This document shows positions 1 to 5,491 of a stretch of 7,179 nt of DNA, one piece after another; the first letter of the stretch is position 1, and every line of letters begins with the position of its first letter. Below the pieces are notes generated by a model. That model saw nothing but the letters and a program-made list of their open reading frames with translations, was not told the origin of the DNA and did not search any database. The stretch comes from an uncultured Bacilli bacterium. Its GTDB lineage: Bacteria; Bacillota_I; Bacilli_A; RF39; UBA660. Position numbers and translations under genes: made by a program. Location: contig CAKONT010000048.1 of the NCBI GenBank assembly GCA_934097255.1, positions 1 through 7,179 on the forward strand. The letters are read 5' to 3'.

Positions 1-734
1 ATTATGGCCTTAGTCTTTGCGTATCTAGTGAAGTTGGTTGTAACATGGGATGTGTTTTTTGTGAAAGCGGAAGATTAAAAAAAGTTCGTAATTTGTTTTC
101 GTTTGAGATAGTTTTACAAATATTAATGATTGAAAAAATAATTAATGAACGCATTTCTCATATAGTAGTAATGGGAATAGGTGAGCCGTTTGATAATTAT
201 GATAACATCATTAATTTTATTAAAATTATTAACGACCAAAAAGGGATTAATATCGGTGCTAGACATATTACAGTGTCAACATGTGGAATTGTTCCGAAAA
301 TTAAGGATTTTGCGAATGAAAGTTTTCAAGTTAATTTAGCTATCAGTTTGCACGCATCAAATAATGATTTGAGAAGTAAAATTATGCCTATCAACAAAGT
401 ATATAATTTAGATTTATTATTAGATACTGTTAAAGAATATATAATAAAAACAAAAAGGAGAGTAACTTTTGAATATATAATGTTAGAAGGAATAAATGAT
501 AGTAATGAAAATGCTAAGGAACTTGTTAGACTTTTGCGTGGAATTAATTGTTATGTTAATTTGATTCCGTATAATGAAAGTAGTAATTTCAGTCTAAAAA
601 GAAGTAATAGTTCACAAATAATGAAGTTTTATGATATACTAAAAAAAGGTAATATAAATGTAACGATAAGAAAGGAATTTGGCTCTAATATATCCGCAGC
701 ATGTGGACAACTTAGATCAAATAAGGAGGAATAG
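1..734 (+). CDS. rlmN: Dual-specificity 23S rRNA/tRNA adenine-C2 methyltransferase RlmN, 5'-truncated by window edge
   Basis: Radical-SAM enzyme that methylates C2 of an adenine in 23S rRNA (A2503 in E. coli) and of A37 in some tRNAs, in the cytosol. The open frame runs from base 3 with no start codon in view. The Met at 45 lies inside the cluster motif and is not the start. Visible are the SLCVSS segment with a catalytic Cys (18-20), the cluster motif CNMGCVFC (39-62), MGIGEPFDN, GARHITVST, AISLHA, MPIN, RVTFEY, NLIPYN and the C-terminal AACGQL. The Cys of AACGQL (702-704) is the methyl-carrying Cys of the family, so both catalytic cysteines are present. Residues after the cluster read ESGRLKK, where Bacillus has a glycine pair (STLGGLK). 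It matches the Bacillus YloN protein closely along its length. The related Cfr is less likely given this context. The stop is TAG, followed three bases later by prpC; the prpC ribosome-binding site lies in the last codons. Confidence 0.95.
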   Translation, partial: YGLSLCVSSEVGCNMGCVFCESGRLKKVRNLFSFEIVLQILMIEKIINERISHIVVMGIGEPFDNYDNIINFIKIINDQKGINIGARHITVSTCGIVPKIKDFANESFQVNLAISLHASNNDLRSKIMPINKVYNLDLLLDTVKEYIIKTKRRVTFEYIMLEGINDSNENAKELVRLLRGINCYVNLIPYNESSNFSLKRSNSSQIMKFYDILKKGNINVTIRKEFGSNISAACGQLRSNKEE

Positions 735-737
735 GTT

Positions 738-1481
738 ATGGATTCATTTTATTTGACTGATACTGGACTTGTAAGAGATCATAATGAAGATAGCGTTATA
801 ATCACAAAAAGTGCCGATAACTGTTATTTAATGGCAGTTGCTGATGGAATGGGTGGACATCAAGCAGGAGAAGTAGCATCTAGTATTGCGATAAGTTATT
901 TAGGCAAAAGATTTAATGAAAGTTTTTCACTAATGAGTAAAATGGATGCTGTTGATTGGATTAAGTTTAGTGTTAGTGAAATAAATAGCTTAATATTTAA
1001 ATATACAGAAGAACATCCAGAAAGTAAGGGAATGGGGACGACTCTTGTTTTATGTTTAATAACAAAAGATTATATTTTATTTGGTAATATTGGCGATTCA
1101 TCTGGCTATGTCATAAAACATAAAACTTTACATAAAGTAACTCACGATCATACTTTAGTTAACTTATTAATTACAGCAGGAGAATTAACAGAAGAAGAAG
1201 CTAAGCATCATCCTAAGAAAAATATTTTAATGAATGCACTGGGTATCAATGATCCTATTGACATAGATGTTTTTGACTGTAATATGGATATTGATGCAAT
1301 TATGCTATGTTCGGATGGATTAACTAATATGCTGACAGATGAATTAATAGAAAAAACCTTAAATGATGAAGAATTAACAACACCACAGATAGTAGATAAA
1401 TTAATTAAAAAAGCTAATAATAGAGGAGGAACTGATAATATTTCAGTTGCATATTTAAAAAGAAGTGAAGGGTGTGAATAA
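738..1481 (+). CDS. prpC: PP2C-family Ser/Thr protein phosphatase (PrpC/Stp)
   Basis: Metal-dependent cytosolic phosphatase that reverses phosphorylation by the adjacent PrkC kinase. At 247 residues it has the usual family length. PP2C motifs appear in order: VRDHNED (12-18, with the presumed phosphate-binding Arg13), VADGMGG (34-40, metal ligands Asp36/Gly37), GMGTT (98-102), GDSSGY (119-124), THDHTLV (135-141), CSDGLTN (191-197, ligand Asp193) and GGTDNIS (230-236, ligand Asp233). The motif usually written GDSRxY has Ser122 in place of Arg; the metal ligands are intact, so activity is expected. The start is set by AAGGAGGA (723-730), seven bases upstream of ATG. The gene lies three bases after rlmN and two bases before prkC, indicating co-transcription and coupled synthesis of the opposing enzymes. 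Family and role are secure from motifs and synteny. Confidence 0.96.
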   Translation: MDSFYLTDTGLVRDHNEDSVIITKSADNCYLMAVADGMGGHQAGEVASSIAISYLGKRFNESFSLMSKMDAVDWIKFSVSEINSLIFKYTEEHPESKGMGTTLVLCLITKDYILFGNIGDSSGYVIKHKTLHKVTHDHTLVNLLITAGELTEEEAKHHPKKNILMNALGINDPIDIDVFDCNMDIDAIMLCSDGLTNMLTDELIEKTLNDEELTTPQIVDKLIKKANNRGGTDNISVAYLKRSEGCE

Positions 1482-1483
1482 GA

Positions 1484-3226
1484 ATGGTAATTAAGGGGCA
1501 AAAAATAAACGATAGATATGAAATAATTCAAACAATCGGTGAGGGGGGAATGGCCAACGTTTATCTTGCAAAAGATACTATCCTAAATAGAAATGTAGCA
1601 ATAAAAATATTACGAGGAGACTTGGCAAATGATGAAAAATTCGTAAGAAGATTTCAAAGAGAGGCACTTTCAGCATCAAGCCTTTCTCATCCTAATATTG
1701 TTGAGATATATGATGTTGGAGAAGATAATGGTAATTATTTTATTGTTATGGAATACATTCCAGGAAAAAATTTAAAACAGCTTCTAAAAAAAAGAGGATC
1801 TCTTACTGTTCATGAAGTAGTTGATATTATGCTTCAAATAACAAGTGCAATGAGTGTTGCGCATGATGCAATGATTATTCACCGTGATTTAAAACCACAA
1901 AATATACTTATTATGGATGATGGTGGAATAAAAATTACAGATTTTGGTATTGCAATGGCACTTAATGCGACACAACTTACCCAAACAAATTCTGCAATGG
2001 GTTCTGTTCATTATTTTCCGCCTGAACAAGCAAGTGGTAAGGGAGCAACTTTAAAAAGTGACGTATATTCTTTAGGAATAATGATGTATGAACTTTTAAC
2101 AGGTGTTTTGCCATTTAGAGGTGATAATGCTGTTGAAATTGCATTAAAGCATTTGAAGGAGCCTATTCCATCTGTTAGAAGTGAAAAACCAGACGTTTAT
2201 CAAAGTGTTGAAAATATTATCATTAAAGCAACAGCAAAGAATCAAAAAAATAGATATGCTAATGCTAATGAAATGCACGATGACCTTTTAACTTGTTTAA
2301 ATAAAGAAAGGATAAATGAACCTAAAATAGTGTTAAAATATCCAGAAGGAATATCTGATAGCGAAGTAGTTTTAGAAAAAGATGCTAATATTGATGATAG
2401 TATTGCAAGTCAAATAACTGATGATAGCGATGATAAAAAAAATAAAAAGTTAATAATTTTCGGTGGCGTTTTCTTTGGATTAATCACTTTATTGATTGTA
2501 GTATTTTTTGTAATTCCTAGATTTACAGCAGTAAAAGATGTTAAAATACCAGATGTTTCCGGTTTATCTGTTGTTGAGGCTGAAAAAGAACTTAAAAAAA
2601 GAGGATTTGAAGTTGATACTAAAGTCGAAGAAGAATCTTCAGATAAATTTGAAGAAGGTCAAGTAATTGCGACATCTCCAACAATCGGAAGAACGGTTAA
2701 AGCAAAAACCAAGATTACACTTATTGTATCAACTGGGCAAATAACTTATAAAGTCGTAGATTTAATTGGTAAAAATTATATTGAAGTAAAAACAGAATTG
2801 GAAAAAGTATATAAGTTAACGGTTATTGTCGAGGAAAAAGAAGTAGAACAAGAAAAAGATGTACAAATAGATGCTCAAGAAATAATATGGCAAAGCGTAG
2901 AACCAGGATCTATTTTAAAAGCCGGAGATGAAATAACTATATATATTCCAAATATAATTGAAAAATATCCTGACTTTGTTTTGGAAAATTGGAGTGTTTC
3001 AAAGGTTGAATCGTGGGCTAAGGATAAAGGTATTATTTTAACAAAAGAATATAGAGAATCAGATGAAGAAGAAGGTAAAATAATAGATCAAAGTAGGGGA
3101 TCTGATTCAGTTGTAGTAAAGGGTGCTGATTTAACAATCTATATTGCAAAGAAAAAAGAAAAAGAAGAAGAAAATCCAATTGTCGATCCAATTATAGAAG
3201 AAGATAAGGAAAATAACAAAGAATAA
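1484..3226 (+). CDS. prkC: Membrane Ser/Thr protein kinase with extracellular PASTA repeats (PrkC/Stk)
   Basis: Hanks-type kinase that senses peptidoglycan or lipid II fragments outside the cell and phosphorylates cytosolic targets. The kinase domain (about 12-273) has the glycine loop GEGGMANV (19-26), VAIK with Lys41, the helix-C Glu60, HRDLKPQN with catalytic Asp135, DFG at 153-155, activation-segment threonines around 163-168 (TQLTQT), and PPE ending at Glu181. A charged linker follows, then one membrane helix (about 324-345) after a KKNKK stretch, which fits the kinase facing the cytosol. The outer part holds three PASTA-like repeats: about 352-418, 422-490 and 497-555. The first is typical (IPDVSGLS, then EGQVIATSP). 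The second and third are more diverged. A Lys/Glu-rich tail ends the protein. At 580 residues it is slightly short for PrkC, which is usually about 650. The ribosome-binding site is weak (AAGGGTG, 1468-1474), so translation is probably coupled to prpC. The stop TAA shares its last base with the rsgA ATG. Confidence 0.97.
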   Translation: MVIKGQKINDRYEIIQTIGEGGMANVYLAKDTILNRNVAIKILRGDLANDEKFVRRFQREALSASSLSHPNIVEIYDVGEDNGNYFIVMEYIPGKNLKQLLKKRGSLTVHEVVDIMLQITSAMSVAHDAMIIHRDLKPQNILIMDDGGIKITDFGIAMALNATQLTQTNSAMGSVHYFPPEQASGKGATLKSDVYSLGIMMYELLTGVLPFRGDNAVEIALKHLKEPIPSVRSEKPDVYQSVENIIIKATAKNQKNRYANANEMHDDLLTCLNKERINEPKIVLKYPEGISDSEVVLEKDANIDDSIASQITDDSDDKKNKKLIIFGGVFFGLITLLIVVFFVIPRFTAVKDVKIPDVSGLSVVEAEKELKKRGFEVDTKVEEESSDKFEEGQVIATSPTIGRTVKAKTKITLIVSTGQITYKVVDLIGKNYIEVKTELEKVYKLTVIVEEKEVEQEKDVQIDAQEIIWQSVEPGSILKAGDEITIYIPNIIEKYPDFVLENWSVSKVESWAKDKGIILTKEYRESDEEEGKIIDQSRGSDSVVVKGADLTIYIAKKKEKEEENPIVDPIIEEDKENNKE

Positions 3227-4050
3227 TGAAAGGCCAAATCGTAAAAAATATAAGTAATGATTATACAGTTTTCGCAAATAATAAATATTATGTATGTAAA
3301 TGTCGTGGAAAGATAAAAAATGAGAATATTACACCACTTGTCGGAGATTATTGTATATTTGATAGTGAAAATAACTATATAACGTCAATTTGTGAAAGAA
3401 AAAACTTTTTAACTAGGCCAATGGTTGCTAATATAGATCAAGCATTTATTGTAACCAGTTTGAAAGAACCGGCATTTTCAACTAATTTACTTGATAAGTT
3501 GTTAGTTATATGTACACTAAATAATATAAAACCAATAATTATATTAACTAAAAAAGATAAATTAACTAGGGAAGAAAAAAAAGAACTAAAAAAGGTACTT
3601 AAGTATTATAAAAAGTATTATAAAGTTTTATATAATACTAATCTTTTTAGAATTAAACTCTTACTTAGAAATAAAACAACAGTATTTACAGGTCAAACAG
3701 GAAGTGGCAAATCAACTCTTATGAATAAACTAGATAAAAATCTCGACTTTGAAACAAATGAAATATCGCATGCTTTAGGAAGAGGAAAACATACGACAAG
3801 ATGTGTGTCTTTAGTTAGAATGTATAATGGTAAAGTTTTAGATACACCTGGATTTAGCGATATCGATTTAAGTATTTATTCAAAAGAACAAATAAAACAA
3901 AGTTTTATCGAATTTAATAAGTATGAGTGTCAGTACAAAGATTGTATGCATATCAATGAAAATAATTGTAAAATAAAAGAATTGGTAAAAAAACAAGAAA
4001 TTTTAGAAGATAGATATATAAATTATAAAAAAATGATTTCCAACAAATAA
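3226..4050 (+). CDS. rsgA: Small-subunit ribosome assembly GTPase RsgA (YloQ/CpgA)
   Basis: Circularly permuted GTPase that binds the 30S subunit late in maturation and hydrolyses GTP there; the Bacillus orthologue is also a PrkC substrate. An N-terminal OB-fold (about 1-65) contains the TPLVGDY signature at 36-42. The permuted G domain then shows G4 as TKKD (108-111), the P-loop GQTGSGKST (156-164), switch I GRGKHTTR (185-192) and G3 DTPG (206-209). A C-terminal zinc site is formed by Cys235, Cys240, His242 and Cys248. At 274 residues it is slightly shorter than the usual 290-300. The spacer between G4 and the P-loop is short and contains a Lys/Tyr repeat (KYYKKYYK, 126-133). The ATG overlaps the prkC stop by one base (TAATG). 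The nearest AAGGA is 15 bases away, so initiation probably depends on termination of prkC translation. Confidence 0.96.
   Translation: MKGQIVKNISNDYTVFANNKYYVCKCRGKIKNENITPLVGDYCIFDSENNYITSICERKNFLTRPMVANIDQAFIVTSLKEPAFSTNLLDKLLVICTLNNIKPIIILTKKDKLTREEKKELKKVLKYYKKYYKVLYNTNLFRIKLLLRNKTTVFTGQTGSGKSTLMNKLDKNLDFETNEISHALGRGKHTTRCVSLVRMYNGKVLDTPGFSDIDLSIYSKEQIKQSFIEFNKYECQYKDCMHINENNCKIKELVKKQEILEDRYINYKKMISNK
3602..3639. repeat. Duplicated arm and inverted repeat inside rsgA
   Basis: AGTATTATA occurs at 3602-3610 and 3614-3622, and its exact complement TATAATACT at 3631-3639. The second copy can form a perfect 9-bp stem with an 8-base loop; the first copy is an alternative partner. It encodes the KYYKKYYK segment between the G4 and P-loop motifs. 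It contains only one G-C pair, so it may be chance in AT-rich sequence. Confidence 0.4.
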
Positions 4051-4061
4051 TTTTATATTTT

Positions 4062-4099
4062 AAAGAAAGCAAATTTACTTTTACTTTCTTTTATTTTTT
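4062..4099 (+). terminator. Weak intrinsic terminator or attenuator between rsgA and rpe
   Basis: The arms AAAGAAAGCAAA (4062-4073) and TTTACTTTCTTT (4080-4091) can pair as 12 positions with one C-A mismatch around a six-base loop. TTATTTTTT follows (4091-4099). The stem has only two G-C pairs, so termination is probably partial. No convincing promoter lies between it and rpe, so read-through is probably needed to express rpe. Confidence 0.5.
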
Positions 4100-4130
4100 G
4101 ATATAGTTTATTTAGTAAAAGGAGTTTTAT

Positions 4131-4754
4131 ATGGAAGTATCTGGATCAATTCTGAGTGAAAATAATTTGTATTCTAATATAGAATTTTATAATAATACTG
4201 ATATTGATTATATTCATTTGGATATAATGGATGGAAGGTTTGTCCCTAATACTTTTATTTCAAAAGAAGAATTACCGAAAGTAATTAGTAAATGTAATAA
4301 AAATATAGATGTTCATTTGATGGTTTATAATCCTAAAGAATATATAGAAATTTTAAAAAACTATAATATATCTTATATAACTATTCACTACGAAATAGAA
4401 AATTGTATTGACTATATAAAGATGATAAAAGAAAATAATATAAAAGTAGGGATAAGTATTAAACCAGCGACAAAAGTAAATGAAATAGTTGCTCTTCTTC
4501 CTTTTGTTGATTTAGTTCTTGTGATGAGTGTAAATCCTGGTTTTTCTGGTCAAAAATTTATTAAAAAAACAAAAGACAAGGTAAATAGATTAAAAAAAGA
4601 AATTACTCGTAAATGTTTAAACACTAAAATAAGTGTTGACGGTGGCATTAATAAAGATGTTTTAAAATATGTTAAAAATGCTGATATTTTAGTTAGTGCA
4701 ACGTATCTTTTAAATAATAAAGATAATATTAACATATTAAAAAATTACAAATAA
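4131..4754 (+). CDS. rpe: Ribulose-phosphate 3-epimerase
   Basis: Interconverts ribulose 5-phosphate and xylulose 5-phosphate in the non-oxidative pentose phosphate pathway, in the cytosol. At 207 residues it is slightly shorter than the usual 215-220. TIM-barrel motifs are in order: GSIL (5-8; usually PSIL), HLDIMDGRFVPN (29-40, metal/catalytic His29 and Asp31), DVHLMV (60-65, His62), GISIKPAT (107-114), LVMSVNPGFSGQKF (130-143) and SVDGGIN (168-174, second catalytic Asp170). The late phosphate-grip segment, usually ending VaGSaiF, reads LVSATYLL (187-194), so the Gly-Ser pair is altered. The four catalytic/metal residues are intact, so activity is likely. The start is fixed by AAAAGGAG (4117-4124), six bases before ATG. 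Its place after rsgA matches Bacillus; thiN, which follows there, is absent. The gene ends at a shared terminator. Confidence 0.94.
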   Translation: MEVSGSILSENNLYSNIEFYNNTDIDYIHLDIMDGRFVPNTFISKEELPKVISKCNKNIDVHLMVYNPKEYIEILKNYNISYITIHYEIENCIDYIKMIKENNIKVGISIKPATKVNEIVALLPFVDLVLVMSVNPGFSGQKFIKKTKDKVNRLKKEITRKCLNTKISVDGGINKDVLKYVKNADILVSATYLLNNKDNINILKNYK

Positions 4755-4778
4755 AAAAAGGCTTAATTAGCCTTTTTT
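4754..4778. terminator. Bidirectional intrinsic terminator shared by rpe and rpmB
   Basis: A-tract plus GGCT (4754-4763), a TAATT loop (4764-4768), then AGCC plus six T (4769-4778) form a stem of up to 10 pairs. The core is four pairs with three G-C, flanked by A on the left and T on the right, so it works in both directions. It begins within the rpe stop codon and includes the rpmB stop and last codons. Confidence 0.88.
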
Positions 4779-4933
4779 AAAGTTCTAGCTTCCTTTGTAG
4801 AAAGTCTAGCTTTTGTACCATTATCTAAAGTAACTACTTGTAAGTTTAATCTTTGTTCTTTTTTTGTAGCTCTTAATGACTTAGAACGTATATTTTTAAT
4901 ATTAGCACTTCTATTTGATAAATTTTTAGCCAT
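4763..4933 (-). CDS. rpmB: 50S ribosomal protein L28 (bL28), short cysteine-free form
   Basis: A small basic 56-residue protein of the large ribosomal subunit. The segment from about residue 14 (KNIRSKSLRATKK, then LNLQVV) aligns with the L28 core, which in Bacillus reads GNNRSHAMNASKR then NLQKVR. The C-terminal part (ARLSTKEARTLKK) matches the family's VSARALK segment. Bacillus L28 has 62 residues and begins with a Cys-Val-Ile-Thr-Gly-Lys motif. Here that region is AKNLSNRSANI, without cysteine or the TGK signature, so it is a zinc-free form. The conserved RSH is RSK. I chose the ATG at 4931-4933, preceded by AAGGAGGA with a seven-base gap; an upstream in-frame Met would lie before the promoter. 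Convergent placement after rpe matches Bacillus, which supports the call. Its 3' end overlaps the terminator. Identity is likely but the N-terminus is diverged. Confidence 0.85.
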   Translation of the reverse strand: MAKNLSNRSANIKNIRSKSLRATKKEQRLNLQVVTLDNGTKARLSTKEARTLKKAN

Positions 4934-4940
4934 AATTAAG

Positions 4941-4948
4941 TCCTCCTT
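4941..4948 (-). promoter_or_regulatory. Ribosome-binding site of rpmB
   Basis: On the minus strand this reads AAGGAGGA, seven bases before the chosen ATG. It decides the start: longer in-frame alternatives to the right have no such site and would begin inside the neighbouring gene. Confidence 0.9.
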
Positions 4949-4965
4949 TTTAAATAAGCATAATA

Positions 4966-4994
4966 ATTCTAACATAAAAATAAATGTTTGTCTA
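4966..4994 (-). promoter_or_regulatory. Sigma-A-type promoter of rpmB
   Basis: On the minus strand, TAGACA (4989-4994, -35) and TAGAAT (4966-4971, -10) are separated by 17 bases. Transcription would start near 4959, giving a leader of about 26 bases with a good ribosome-binding site. The -35 element includes the stop codon of the upstream gene, so rpmB has its own promoter even though both genes read leftward. Confidence 0.72.
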
Positions 4995-5390
4995 CTTCTT
5001 TTTTCGATAAAATGCCGCAATATCCTCTTCGTTTTTGCATTTTTCATAATTTTTTATACCTTCGTCATTAAACATGGTTAGGTATTTTTTATACATTTTT
5101 AATGTTTTTTTACCAAAACTTTTAATATATTTATCAAATTCATCAATATCTGCATTAGTAGATAATTCATCGGTTCCAATTAATAGTCCTTCTTGTATTG
5201 TTCCATGATGTCTTTTTTCAATATTAAGGTTTGTTGTCATTTCTTTATCATCATCATAAAAAACGTATTCTGGTAGATAAATGTTATTTTTAATTAAAAA
5301 GTTTTCAAATGAATTATACAAAATAATTTTATCATTTTGAATGTCAGAAAAAATCCATAAGTTACTTAATTTTATTTTATTTATGCTCAT
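4992..5390 (-). CDS. Unrecognised 132-residue protein
   Basis: I do not recognise this family. From the chosen start (MSINKIKLSNLW) it encodes 132 residues. It has no signal peptide, no membrane helix and a single Cys near the C-terminus. Visible features are an aromatic/hydrophobic N-terminal part (WIFSD, then IILYNSFENFLI), an acidic DDDKE stretch, a central GTIQEGLLIGTDEL segment, and a charged, probably helical C-terminal third rich in Lys and Glu ending AAFYRKKK. The start is set by AAAGGAT about six bases before the ATG at 5388-5390. Two upstream in-frame Met codons lie at or before the predicted transcription start. It has its own promoter, diverges from dnaE, and uses codons like its neighbours. 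A coding gene is likely because frame, promoter, ribosome-binding site and stop agree. It sits where the yloU-yloV genes would follow rpmB in Bacillus. No function is assigned. Confidence 0.8.
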   Translation of the reverse strand: MSINKIKLSNLWIFSDIQNDKIILYNSFENFLIKNNIYLPEYVFYDDDKEMTTNLNIEKRHHGTIQEGLLIGTDELSTNADIDEFDKYIKSFGKKTLKMYKKYLTMFNDEGIKNYEKCKNEEDIAAFYRKKK

Positions 5391-5395
5391 AATTA

Positions 5396-5403
5396 ATCCT
5401 TTC
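5396..5403 (-). promoter_or_regulatory. Ribosome-binding site of the unrecognised gene
   Basis: The minus strand reads GAAAGGAT here, with AAAGGAT ending five bases before the ATG at 5388-5390. It favours this start over in-frame Met codons three and eight codons further upstream. Confidence 0.65.
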
Positions 5404-5412
5404 ATTACTTTC

Positions 5413-5441
5413 ATTTTATCATGACGTATATTTTATGTCTA
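5413..5441 (-). promoter_or_regulatory. Sigma-A-type promoter of the unrecognised gene
   Basis: On the minus strand, TAGACA (5436-5441) and TAAAAT (5413-5418) are separated by 17 bases, with the same -35 hexamer and spacing as the rpmB promoter. The start would be near 5406, giving a leader of about 16 bases. Confidence 0.68.
5423..5439. promoter_or_regulatory. Imperfect palindrome in the divergent promoter region, possible operator
   Basis: GACGTATATTTTATGTC is a 17-base imperfect inverted repeat: GAC/GTC ends and TA/TA inside, with two mismatched positions. It fills most of the -10/-35 spacer of the leftward promoter. An operator role is only a guess; AT-rich sequence makes partial palindromes common. 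Confidence 0.25.
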
Positions 5442-5458
5442 CTTTATTTACAATTTTG

Positions 5459-5467
5459 TGGTAAAAT
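5459..5467 (+). promoter_or_regulatory. Extended -10 promoter of dnaE
   Basis: TGGTAAAAT is an extended -10 element (TG, one base, TAAAAT at 5462-5467). No good -35 lies 16-18 bases upstream, which is usual for extended -10 promoters. The start would be near 5474, about 18 bases before the dnaE ATG, leaving just enough leader for AAAGGAGG (5477-5484). Confidence 0.62.
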
Positions 5468-5491
5468 AAACTTGTCAAAGGAGGTTTTTTT

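Noticed and set aside
548..575. TTGTTA, 16 bases, TATAAT inside rlmN, a possible internal promoter for prpC-prkC
   Set aside because: The -10 hexamer falls on codons of the conserved NLIPYN motif and the region is very AT-rich, so the match can be explained by coding. The position is plausible, but 5'-end mapping would be needed.
1208..1531. Open frame on the minus strand across the prpC-prkC junction
   Set aside because: It is antisense to strongly conserved PP2C motifs, and its product resembles no family I know.
4098..4130. TTGATA as a -35 of an rpe promoter
   Set aside because: The position 17 bases downstream is the ribosome-binding site of rpe, with no -10 hexamer.
4550..4735. Open frame on the minus strand inside rpe
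   Set aside because: It is antisense to the conserved end of rpe and gives a low-complexity Leu/Phe-rich product.
4934..5047. N-terminal extension of rpmB to an upstream in-frame Met
   Set aside because: It would overlap the upstream gene and the rpmB promoter, and the inner ATG has a strong ribosome-binding site and matches the L28 start.
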